Assembly (NCBI GenBank): GCA_937980205.1
Contig: CALJKW010000020.1
Coordinates: 12,311 to 76,310, forward strand
Direction of reading: 5' to 3'
DNA length: 64,000 nt
Source of the DNA: an uncultured Myxococcales bacterium
GTDB lineage: Bacteria; Myxococcota; Myxococcia; Myxococcales; Myxococcaceae
Each line of letters starts with the position of its first letter. Within the stretch, counting starts at the first letter, position 1. Made by a program: the position numbers and the translations under genes. Below are positions 28,616 to 37,200 of this stretch, piece after piece. The notes beneath the pieces were generated by a model that worked only from the letters and a program-made list of their open reading frames with translations, did not search any database and was not told where the DNA came from.

Positions 28616-29061
28616 AGGTCGAGCTTCGCGAGGTGGTGGAGGAGGACCTCCCCACCTTCTACGAGCACCAGGCGGACCCGGCGGTGGCGGCGATGGCCGG
28701 CTTCACACCGCGCGCGCACGACGCGTTCTTTCTGCACTGGCGCACGAAGGTGCTGGGCGATCCCGCGAACCGGAAGCTGGCCGTGCTCGCCGACGGGAAG
28801 CTCGCCGGCAACGTCCTCGCCTTCGATCGCGACGGCAAGCGGCTCGTCGGCTACTGGTACGGCCGCGAGGCGTGGGGCCGGGGGATCGCGTCGGCGGCGC
28901 TGCGCGAGTTTCTGAAGCTCGAGACGCAGCGCCCGCTCTACGCGTGGGTGATTCCGTCGAACGCCGCGTCGATGCGCGTGCTGGAGAAGAACGGCTTCGT
29001 GAAGGGTGAGCTGCGCGTCGACGAGGAGGGCGTCGCGGAGGTCCTCTTCACGCTTCGCTAG
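28612..29061 (+). CDS. GNAT-family N-acetyltransferase
   Basis: Cytoplasmic acetyltransferase of 149 residues. It opens with the typical LREVVEEDLPTFYEHQ beta-alpha unit and has motif A as WYGREAWGRGIASAALREFL followed by YAWVIPSNAASMRVLEKNGF. GTG at 28612 overlaps the stop of the nucleotidase-like gene (GTGA). The substrate cannot be inferred. It is convergent with the pirin gene, nine bases apart. Confidence 0.88.
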   Translation: MKVELREVVEEDLPTFYEHQADPAVAAMAGFTPRAHDAFFLHWRTKVLGDPANRKLAVLADGKLAGNVLAFDRDGKRLVGYWYGREAWGRGIASAALREFLKLETQRPLYAWVIPSNAASMRVLEKNGFVKGELRVDEEGVAEVLFTLR

Positions 29062-29070
29062 CGTTCAGCG

Positions 29071-29946
29071 TCACACCGTCGCTTCGACCGCTCCCATCCG
29101 CCCGGCGCGGTAATCCCGAATCGCCGCCAGCACCTCGTCTTCGCTGCTCATCACGAACGGCCCGTACCGCGCGACGGGCTCGTTGAGGGGCTCGGCCGCC
29201 AGCACCAGCAACCGCACCCGCGACTTCGTCTCGTTCGCGAGCGTCACCCAGTCGCCGGAGCCGAGCACCGCGGCCTCTCCATCACGCACGACCCGGCCCG
29301 GTCCTACGTGAGCGCTTCCTTCGAACACGAACACCAGCGCGCTCTGCCCGTTCGGCACCGGCTGCTCGACGCGCGAGCCGGGCGAGAGCGACCAATCGAG
29401 GCACGTCATCGGCACGTGCGTCCGAATCGGGCCCTCGAGCCCGAGCGCCTCTCCCGAGATGACGCGCACGCGCGCGCGCCCATCGAACGTCGTCGTCGAA
29501 GGCACCCGCGTCGAAGCGGCGTGCTGCATCGCCGCCGGCTCGCGCTTCTGGTCCTTCGGCACGTTCACCCAGAGCGCAAAGCCGTGCAGCCGGCCGCCCT
29601 CGAGGCGCAGCCGCGGCGAAGGCAGCTCGCGGTGAACCACGCCGTCGCCCGCCGTCAGGCAGTGCACGTCGCCCGGCCCGATGCGCGAGACCGAGCCGCG
29701 GGTGTCCGCCTGCTCGATCTCTCCGTCGAGCACCCAGGTCACCATCTGGAAACCACGGTGCGGATGAAACGGCGCGCCGGTCGCTTCGCCGGCCTTCAGC
29801 TCCATCGGGCCGACCTCGTCGAGCAGGAGGAACGGATCCATCATCTGCACGCCGCGTCCGGGGAACAGGCGCCGCACGGTGAAGGCGCCGCCATCGGTCT
29901 GACGGTGCGACGGAACGACGAGACGGACTTCGCGCTGGGCGCTCAT
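29071..29946 (-). CDS. Pirin-family protein
   Basis: Bicupin protein of 291 residues. The N-terminal cupin has the pirin metal site: FHPHRGFQMVTWVLDGEIEQ and later GDGVVHRE supply the His/His/His/Glu set. The C-terminal half matches Pirin_C (SALVFVFEGSAHVG, RLLVLAAEPLNEPVARYGPFV). Family members bind iron and act as redox-sensitive co-regulators or quercetinases. The ATG at 29946 (MSAQREVRLVV) is preferred over the longer frame. Confidence 0.93.
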   Translation of the reverse strand: MSAQREVRLVVPSHRQTDGGAFTVRRLFPGRGVQMMDPFLLLDEVGPMELKAGEATGAPFHPHRGFQMVTWVLDGEIEQADTRGSVSRIGPGDVHCLTAGDGVVHRELPSPRLRLEGGRLHGFALWVNVPKDQKREPAAMQHAASTRVPSTTTFDGRARVRVISGEALGLEGPIRTHVPMTCLDWSLSPGSRVEQPVPNGQSALVFVFEGSAHVGPGRVVRDGEAAVLGSGDWVTLANETKSRVRLLVLAAEPLNEPVARYGPFVMSSEDEVLAAIRDYRAGRMGAVEATV

Positions 29947-29968
29947 GGCGCCAAGGCTTAACGGCGGC

Positions 29969-30841
29969 TCAATTCGCGCGCAGTCCGAGAATCGCGCGCG
30001 ACTCGGCAGGCGTAGCGACTTCGCGACCTGCGCTCTGCGCAACCTTCGCGAGCGCCTCGATCAGCTGCCCGTTGCTCGTCGCCTTGTTTCCATCCGGTAA
30101 ATAGAACGTGTCTTCGAGGCCGGTGCGCAGGTCTCCGCCGAGCTCGGCGCAGCGCTGGTGCAGCGCCCACACCTCTTGCCGGCCGATGCCGATGACCTGC
30201 CAGTGCGAGCCGGGCAGCATCTCCTCGAGCAGGAGCGGCAGCCACGACGCCTTGTTCGGCATGCCCGACTCGACGCCCATCACCAGCGAGACGTGCGGCG
30301 GGTTCGGCACCATTCCCCGCTTCGCGTACATCATCACGCTGCGCAGGATGCCGGTGTCGAAGCACTCGCACTCGGGCACCGTGCCGAGCTTCTTCATCAC
30401 CTTCTCGAACTGCTCGACCTTCTCGACGGGGTTGTCGAAGAGCAGCGGAGGCCACGCCCAGTCGTTGTTCGAGCGCAGCTTCAGGTAGTTCAGCGAGCCC
30501 GCGTTCAGCGCCGCCATCTCGGGCCTCACCGCCTCGAGGCACGCCACCGGGCCGCTGATGTCGGGCCCGACGACGCCGGTGGTGAGGTTGATGATGATGT
30601 CCGGCACCTCGGCGCGGATCGCGTCGCAGATGGCCTTCGCCACCTTCGGGTCCCACGACGGCAGGCGGCCCATGCCCTCTTCCTGCGAGCGCATGTGCAC
30701 GTGCACGATGCTCGCGCCGGCGTCGCGCGCGCGCCTCGACTCCTTCGCCATCTCCTCCGGCGTCACCGGCACGTGGTGCTGCTGCGGATCCGTCAGCACG
30801 CCGGTCAGGGCACACGTCAGCACTGCCTTCTTGTTCGCCAT
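29969..30841 (-). CDS. Beta-keto acid cleavage enzyme (BKACE, DUF849)
   Basis: TIM-barrel enzyme of 290 residues from the BKACE/Kce family, which condenses a beta-keto acid with acetyl-CoA to give acetoacetate and a new CoA ester. Visible family marks are the opening KKAVLTCALTGVLTDP, the zinc-binding HVH in SIVHVHMRSQEEG, INLTTGVVGPD, and VGIGRQ-like GIGRQEVWAL near the end. The substrate varies among members and is not readable here. An ATG at 30853 would add four residues. It lies 50 bases downstream of the hydrolase gene at 30892 on the same strand and may be transcribed with the hydrolases. Confidence 0.9.
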   Translation of the reverse strand: MANKKAVLTCALTGVLTDPQQHHVPVTPEEMAKESRRARDAGASIVHVHMRSQEEGMGRLPSWDPKVAKAICDAIRAEVPDIIINLTTGVVGPDISGPVACLEAVRPEMAALNAGSLNYLKLRSNNDWAWPPLLFDNPVEKVEQFEKVMKKLGTVPECECFDTGILRSVMMYAKRGMVPNPPHVSLVMGVESGMPNKASWLPLLLEEMLPGSHWQVIGIGRQEVWALHQRCAELGGDLRTGLEDTFYLPDGNKATSNGQLIEALAKVAQSAGREVATPAESRAILGLRAN

Positions 30842-30891
30842 GTCGGTCCTCATGCCAACAGCCCGATTGCGAAGTCAATCCTGCGTATTCG

Positions 30892-31785
30892 TCACGCGGC
30901 GATCGAGCCGGCGGCGCTCGCCTCCGGGAACTGCGTTCTCATCCAGCCGGCGAGCTCGCCGATGACGACGGCGCGATCTTCCACGCGGTAGAGGATGTGG
31001 TCGGCGCCGCCGAGGAAGCAGAGGTGCAGCCCCTCGCCCGGCTCGATGCCGGTCATCTCGCTGAACTGGCCGGCGTGCGTGAACCCGGTCTCGAGGCCGA
31101 AGTACGCGAAGAACATCTTCACGCCGCGCGCTCGCAGCGCGCCGAGGTCCCGCGCGAAGTCGGACTGCGACGGCTTCTGCCGCGAGAACATGCGCGCGCC
31201 TGCGGCTGCCTCGGCCTCGCCCGGGTGCACCGCGAGCTTCTCCTCGCGACCGCCGAGGAGGCGCTTCAAGATCCCGACGGCGCCGCGCCGGCGCAGCCGC
31301 TCGAGCCGCTGATCCCAGAACGTGCCGCGCAGGTAGCGCAGCGGCTGCCGCAGGCGCTGGCCGCGCGTGCTCCACACCCACGCCTCGATGTACGCCATTC
31401 CGACGACGCGCGCGTCGCGCAGCCCCAGCGCGTGGAGCTGATCGACTCCCGAGCAGAAGCCCATCGGCACGAACGTCGCGATGCCGGTGCGGCGCGTGAC
31501 GAACGCCATCGCGTCGTCGAGATCTTCGCGGTGGAGCGGATCTTCGGCGCCGGCGCGCCTCGCCTCGCTGTCGCCGAGGCCCGAGAGATCGAACCGCAGC
31601 GAGGTGTAGCCGTCTCTGGCGAGCCGCCGCGCGAGATCGACCCAGATGCGGTACGCGCCGACCTTGTGGTGGATCCCGACGTTCCACAGCAGCACCGCGG
31701 GCGCTCCGGACACCGGCCGCTCGGGCTCGCAGAGAACGCCCGAGAGGTGGTTCGAGGCGCCGAAGACGACCGCCTGCTCTTTCAT
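30892..31785 (-). CDS. Alpha/beta hydrolase, Cys-nucleophile type (pair B, large member)
   Basis: Alpha/beta hydrolase of 297 residues related to the exosortase-system-associated and serine-aminopeptidase-like hydrolases. The nucleophile elbow reads GFCSGVDQLH, with Cys where most relatives have Ser. The general His lies in GGADHILYRVEDRAV. The oxyanion side LLWNVGIHHKVGAYRIWVDLARRLA is nearly identical to the paralog at 32640. ATG 31785 overlaps the stop of the next upstream gene by four bases, so each pair is translationally coupled. A thioesterase or acyl-transfer role for the adjacent NRPS product is inference. Confidence 0.82.
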   Translation of the reverse strand: MKEQAVVFGASNHLSGVLCEPERPVSGAPAVLLWNVGIHHKVGAYRIWVDLARRLARDGYTSLRFDLSGLGDSEARRAGAEDPLHREDLDDAMAFVTRRTGIATFVPMGFCSGVDQLHALGLRDARVVGMAYIEAWVWSTRGQRLRQPLRYLRGTFWDQRLERLRRRGAVGILKRLLGGREEKLAVHPGEAEAAAGARMFSRQKPSQSDFARDLGALRARGVKMFFAYFGLETGFTHAGQFSEMTGIEPGEGLHLCFLGGADHILYRVEDRAVVIGELAGWMRTQFPEASAAGSIAA

Positions 31786-32579
31786 GCCGCCACCTTCGCC
31801 GTGTCGTGCTGCTGCAGGTGCTCGGCCAGCGCCGACAGCATCGCGTTGTAGTGAACCGCCGAGTCGCCGTCGCCCGCCGACCCGAACAGGCCGCCGCTCT
31901 CTTCGTGCACCAGGCGCGTCGTGGTGACGACCCCCGCGGCGCGCCAGGCCTCACGCGTCGCCTCGGCGGCCGGAGCATCGGCCATCAGGAACATCGCCAC
32001 GCGGCGGGCGGCCTTCGGCACGCTCTTCTCGAGCGACAGCTCCTCGAGCGCCGCGCGCATGCGGCTGGGGAAGGGGTAGCCCGCCAGCTCGATGCGCGGG
32101 TGCGTGATGCGGTGGTTCTTGCGGGTCGCGAGATGGTGATCGAGCTGCTCCAGCTGCTCCACGTACTCGCGGCCTCCGAACACCGGCTCCCACAGCAGCA
32201 GATCGCGGACACTCAGACCTTGCGAGATGGCGCGCGCAGCGAGCAGCGCGCCGAGGCGCATGCCGATGACGGACACGCGCCGCACGCCGGCCGCGTCTTT
32301 CAGCTCTTCGGCCGCGGTGACGATGTCCTCGACGTGGTGTCGAACGTCGGCGTCGTAGAGGTCTCCGGCAGAGTCGCCGGTGCACGAGTAGTCGAAGCGC
32401 AGCGCGTGAAAGCCCTGGCGGGCGAGCAGCCCGGCGAGCTTCCGGACCGCCCAGTGCGTGAGGTTGTACTCCTGCACGCCCGGGTAGCAGAGCAGCACGC
32501 CCGTGCTCCTCGCGGCGCCCTGCGCCTCGTGCAGCACTCCGTTCAATCGGCGCGGCCCGCCGAAGAAGAACGTTCGCAT
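31782..32579 (-). CDS. Alpha/beta hydrolase-fold protein without nucleophile (pair B, small member)
   Basis: Protein of 265 residues with an alpha/beta-hydrolase fold: VLLCYPGVQEYNLTHWAVRKLAGLLA and LRFDYSCTGDSAG. At the nucleophile elbow it reads VIGMRLGALLAA, so the expected Ser or Cys is Arg. This R-L-G-A pattern is also known in the exosortase-associated hydrolase 2 family. It is probably a partner of its coupled neighbour (overlap of 4 bases at 31782-31785) rather than an independent enzyme. It is the paralog of the protein at 33467. Confidence 0.8.
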   Translation of the reverse strand: MRTFFFGGPRRLNGVLHEAQGAARSTGVLLCYPGVQEYNLTHWAVRKLAGLLARQGFHALRFDYSCTGDSAGDLYDADVRHHVEDIVTAAEELKDAAGVRRVSVIGMRLGALLAARAISQGLSVRDLLLWEPVFGGREYVEQLEQLDHHLATRKNHRITHPRIELAGYPFPSRMRAALEELSLEKSVPKAARRVAMFLMADAPAAEATREAWRAAGVVTTTRLVHEESGGLFGSAGDGDSAVHYNAMLSALAEHLQQHDTAKVAA

Positions 32580-32639
32580 GGCCTGTCCTGATAACCGCGG
32601 CGCGTGTGCGCGCGCGCTCGTGCTGCCAGCCGTTACCGA

Positions 32640-33470
32640 TCAGCGACCCGGGAACGCCGAGTCGAGGAAGCGCTCGAGCTCTCCGATGGCGAGCAGGCGG
32701 TCTTCGGCGCGGTAGAAGATGTGATCCGCTCCGCCCATGTGGACGATCTTCACGTCGGGGCCCAGCGGCCGCCCGCCGGTCAGGTCCGTGAGCTGATCCG
32801 GGTGCGCGAAGCTCGTGTCCACGCCGGCGTACAGCAGGAGCACCTTCGTCCCCCGCGCCGTCATCGCCTGCAGGTCGCTGACGAACTGCTCCGGCGTGGG
32901 GTACTTGCGATCGAACATCGCGCCGGCGCCGCCCTCGACCTTGGTCGGGTCCAGCGCGAGCTGAGACTTCTGGAACAGCTTCGTCCACTTGAGCTGCCGC
33001 GCGATGCGCTTCTGCCAGCGCAGCGACGAGAGAAACCGAATCGGGTAGCGCCGCCAGTAGCGCTGCGTGCGGTACGCGTAGCCTTCGACGTAGAGCGCCG
33101 CCGCGACCCGCGGGTCCCCGACCGCCACCTCGTGGAGCTGATCGACGCTCGAGCAGAAGCCGACGAGCGCGAGCTTCGATGCGCCGTACTTCTTCTGCAC
33201 CGCGTCCATCGCGGCGCGCACGTCGTCGGCCGGAGCTCCGCGCCCCGCCTCGCTGTCCCCCATGTTGCCCAGGTCGAAGCGCAGGCTCTTGAAGCCCGCC
33301 GCGGCGAGCCTGCGCGCCAGGTCGACCCAGATGCGGTACGGCCCGACGTGGTGCTGGACGCCGACGTTCCAGAACAGCACCGGCGGAGCGCCCGGCCTCG
33401 CCGACGCCGGCTCGCACCAGATGCCGGTGAGGTGCCCCTTCTCGCCGAAGCTGAAGACCGATTCCTTCAC
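32640..33470 (-). CDS. Alpha/beta hydrolase, Cys-nucleophile type (pair A, large member)
   Basis: Protein of 276 residues, paralog of the gene at 30892. The nucleophile elbow is LVGFCSSVDQLHE and the late His lies in GGADHIFYRAEDRLL. GTG at 33470 overlaps the stop codon of the upstream partner (GTGA, 33467-33470). Conservation of the GVQHHVGPYRIWVDLARRLA and LRFDLGNMGDSEAGR stretches with its paralog shows that the two-gene unit was duplicated as a block. Confidence 0.82.
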   Translation of the reverse strand: MKESVFSFGEKGHLTGIWCEPASARPGAPPVLFWNVGVQHHVGPYRIWVDLARRLAAAGFKSLRFDLGNMGDSEAGRGAPADDVRAAMDAVQKKYGASKLALVGFCSSVDQLHEVAVGDPRVAAALYVEGYAYRTQRYWRRYPIRFLSSLRWQKRIARQLKWTKLFQKSQLALDPTKVEGGAGAMFDRKYPTPEQFVSDLQAMTARGTKVLLLYAGVDTSFAHPDQLTDLTGGRPLGPDVKIVHMGGADHIFYRAEDRLLAIGELERFLDSAFPGR

Positions 33471-34234
33471 GGCCTCGCTCCGGACAGGCGCTCGGTCATC
33501 ACCTGCAGCATCGCGGTGTACGTGACCGCCGCGTCGCGATCGACGGTGTCGGTCACCGAGCCCTGCTCGCGCACGACCTCGACGGTGCCCACGCTCCACG
33601 CCTGCTGCAGCGCGCGCACCTCGGCCTCCTGGGCGGGGCCGCACAACAGCAGCACCTGCTGGGCGTTGCGCGGCACGTCGGGTGTGAGGTCGAGCGCCTG
33701 CAGCTCGGCGCGCTGCGGCGTCGTCACGACGTAGCCCCCGAGCTCGGTGCGCGGCTCGCTCACCCGGTGCAAGAGCCGCAGGGCCTCGCGCTCGTCGAGC
33801 TCCTCGAGCTGCTTCAGGTAGCGCCGGCCGTTGACGACCGGCTCCCACAGCACGAGGTGGCTCGCCTTGAGCCCTGCGCTCACCGCACGCACGGCGACGG
33901 CGGCGCCCAGGCGCAGCCCGACGACCGCGAGCTTTCTCAGCCCCGTGACGTCTTTGAGCTCGGCCGCGGCGGCGGCGAGATCCTTCTGCCACTGCTCGAG
34001 GCGCGCCTCGTGTGAGGCGCCCGCGGAGTCTCCGGTGCTCGACCAGTCGAAGCGCAAGCACGGCAGCCCCGCGCGCGCGAGCTGGCTCGCCAGCCGCCGG
34101 AACGCCCAGTGGGTCATGTGGTACTCCTGCGGCCCCGGGCAGCACAGCAGCACCGCGACGTCTTTCATCGCGCCCGGCGGCTCGTGGAGCGTGCCGTACA
34201 AGCTCTTGCCGGGGCCGAAGAAGAACGACTTCAT
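33467..34234 (-). CDS. Alpha/beta hydrolase-fold protein without nucleophile (pair A, small member)
   Basis: Protein of 255 residues, paralog of the one at 31782. LLCCPGPQEYHMTHWAFRRLASQLA and LRFDWSSTGDSAG mark the fold; the elbow reads VVGLRLGAAVAV with Arg instead of a nucleophile. It is first in the minus-strand hydrolase operon and diverges from the NRPS gene at 34298, leaving 63 bases for both promoters, which argues for co-regulation with the synthetase. Confidence 0.8.
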   Translation of the reverse strand: MKSFFFGPGKSLYGTLHEPPGAMKDVAVLLCCPGPQEYHMTHWAFRRLASQLARAGLPCLRFDWSSTGDSAGASHEARLEQWQKDLAAAAAELKDVTGLRKLAVVGLRLGAAVAVRAVSAGLKASHLVLWEPVVNGRRYLKQLEELDEREALRLLHRVSEPRTELGGYVVTTPQRAELQALDLTPDVPRNAQQVLLLCGPAQEAEVRALQQAWSVGTVEVVREQGSVTDTVDRDAAVTYTAMLQVMTERLSGARP

Positions 34235-34297
34235 CGTCTGAGGCGACCCCTTTTAGTCGATCCGGCAAAGGCGCTGCGGATAACCTCGCGCCCCTTC

Positions 34298-37200
34298 ATG
34301 GAATTCGATCCGTTTGCGGGCCCGAGGCTGTTGGGCGCCATTCCCTCCACCGAGACCCAGCGGGAGATCTGGACGGCCGCGCAGGTCAGCGGGGAAGCCA
34401 ACCTCGCGTACAACGAGTCCATCTCCGTCACGCTGCGCGGCGAGCTCGACCGCGCGCAGCTCGAGGCCGCCCTGCGCGAGCTCGTTCAGCGGCACGAGGC
34501 GCTGCGCGCGACGTTCAGCGGCGACGGCCTCAACATGCTCCTCAACGAGTCCGCAGAGATTCCGCTGCGCGACGTCGACTGCACCGGGAACCCCGACGCG
34601 CTCGCGAAGCTGCTCGAGCAGGTCGTCACCGAGCCCTTTCACCTCGAGCGCGGGCCGCTCGCTCGCGCGCACCTCGCGAAGGTCTCGCCGCAAGAGCACG
34701 TGCTCGTCTTCACCGCGCACCACATCGTCTGTGACGGCTGGTCGGCCGCGGTCATCGTCCGCGACTGGGCCGAGCTCTACTCGGCGAAGAAGCAGGGGCG
34801 CGCGCCGGCGCTGGCGCCGGCTCCGACGTTCAGCGCCTGGGCGAAGGAGGTCTCGGCGCACGGCGAGTCGCAGGCCGGCCGCGACGAAGAGGCGTGGTGG
34901 GTCGATCGCTTTCGCGGCGAGCTGCCGGTGCTCGAGCTGCCGACAGATCGCCCGCGGCCTCCGCGGAAGACGTTCTCGTCGCTGCGCGAGGACTACGTCA
35001 TCGGCCCCGAGCTCATCGCCCGCCTCAAGAAGGCCGGCGCGAAAGAGCGCGCGTCGCTCTTCGCCGTGCTGCTCGCCGGGTGGAAGGTGCTGCTGCACCG
35101 CCTCTCGGGCCAGGACGATCTCGTCGTCGGCATCCCCTCTGCCGGGCAGTCGATCGGCGGCTACGACGGCCTCGTCGGCCACTGCGTCAACATGCTGCCG
35201 CTGCGCACGCGGCTCGGCGCCGACGAGCCCGTCGCGAAGGTGCTCGCCGCCGTTCGCACCACGCTGCTCGACGCGCAGGCCCACCAGCTCTTCACCATCG
35301 GCCAGCTCTTGCAGAAGGTGCCGGTGCCGCGCGACCCGTCGCGGCTGCCGCTCGTCAGCGTCATCTTCAACGTCGACCGCGGCATGACGCCCGACGCGAT
35401 GCCGTTCGAGGGCCTCACGCCGTCGCTCGAGGCGAACCCGCGCCGCTTCGAGACGTACGACCTGTTCCTCAACGCCGTCGACCTCGGCGGCAGCGTGAAG
35501 CTCGAGTGCCAGTACAACACCGACCTGTTCGACGCGGTCACCGTGCGGCGGTGGCTCGCGGCGTACGAGCGGCTGCTCGCCTCGATGGCGGCGGCGCTCG
35601 AGGGCGGTGGCGCTTCCGTCGGCGCCCTCGCGATTCTCTCCGAGGCGGAGCAGCGCGGCGTCGAGGCGTGGAACGCCGCCAGCGCGCTGCCCGTCGACCC
35701 CGCGCTCACCGTCGCCGACCTCATCGAGGCGCAGGTGCGTCGCACGCCCGACGCCGTCGCCGTCGAGTGCGAGGGGCGCCGCCTCACGTACGCCGAGCTC
35801 GACGCCCGCGCGAACGCCGTCGCCGCGAAGCTGCGCGAGCTTGGAGTCGGCCGCGGCAAGCTCGTCGGCCTCGCCATCGAGCGCAGCGTCGACATGCTCG
35901 TCGGCCTGTTCGGAGTCTTGAAGAGCGGCGCCGGCTACGTGCCCCTCGACCCCGGCTACCCGTCCGAGCGCCTCGCGTTCATGGTGCAGGACGCCGGCAT
36001 CGAGGTGCTGCTCACGCAGGGCGCGGTCGCTTCCGAGCTGCGCCTTCCCGCGAAGCACACCGTGCTGGTGGAAGAGCTGCCCGCTTCGGCGCCTCCCGTA
36101 GCGCGAGACGTGCAGCCGGAAGACGTCTGCTACGTCATCTTCACCTCCGGCTCGACGGGCAAGCCGAAGGGCGTGCTGCTCCCGCACCGCGCCGTCGTCA
36201 ACCTGCTCGAGAGCGTCAAGCGCACGCCGGGTTTGAGCGGCGACGACACCGTGCTCGCCGTCACCACGCTGTCGTTCGACATCGCGGTGAGCGAGCTCAT
36301 CCTCCCGCTCACCGTCGGCGCGCGCATCGTGCTGGCGACGCGTGACGTGGCGGCCGACGGCCCGCGCCTGCTCGCGCTGCTGCGCGAGTCGAAGGCCACC
36401 TTTCTCGACGCCACCCCGGCGACGTACCGCCTGCTGCTCGGCGCCGGGTGGGCCGGCGGAGACCTCACGAAGTGCATCTGCACCGGCGAGGCGATGCCTC
36501 GCGATCTCGCCATCGAGCTGGTGAAGAGAGTGCCGAGCGTGTGGAACGGCTACGGCCCCACCGAGACCTGCGTGTGGAGCACGTTCTGGGAGGTGCAGGC
36601 GCCGGAGGCAGACGCAGTCTCCCGGAGGCAGGGGCCCCACGACGTGGGGAGCAAGACGGTCGGCCGCATCCTCATCGGCAAGCCGGTCGCCAACACGCAG
36701 TGCCACGTGCTCGACGCGCGCCGCCAGCCGGTGCTGCCCGGCGTCGTCGGAGAGCTGTTCATCGGCGGCCGCGGCGTCGCGCTCGGCTACTTGAACCGCC
36801 CCGAGCTGACGAAGGAGCGGTTCGTCGACGGGCTCTACAAGACCGGCGACCTCGTGCGCCTGCTGCCCGACGGCAACCTCGAGTGCCTCGGCCGCAACGA
36901 CTTCCAGGTGAAGCTGCGCGGCTTCCGCATCGAGCTCGGCGAGATCGAAGACGCCCTCACGCAGCACCCGGCGATCCGCCAGGCCGCCTGCATCGTCCGC
37001 GAGCTGCGACCCGGCGACCCGCGCCTGCTCGGCTACGTCGTGCTGCACGCGGGCAAGACGGTCACCGACGGCGAGCTGCGCACGCACCTCAAGAAGACGC
37101 TGCCCGACTACATGGTGCCGCAGAACCTGGTGCGGCTCGAGAAGATGCCGCTGTCTCCGGCGGGGAAGATCGACCGCAAGGCGCTGCCGGATCCCGACCT

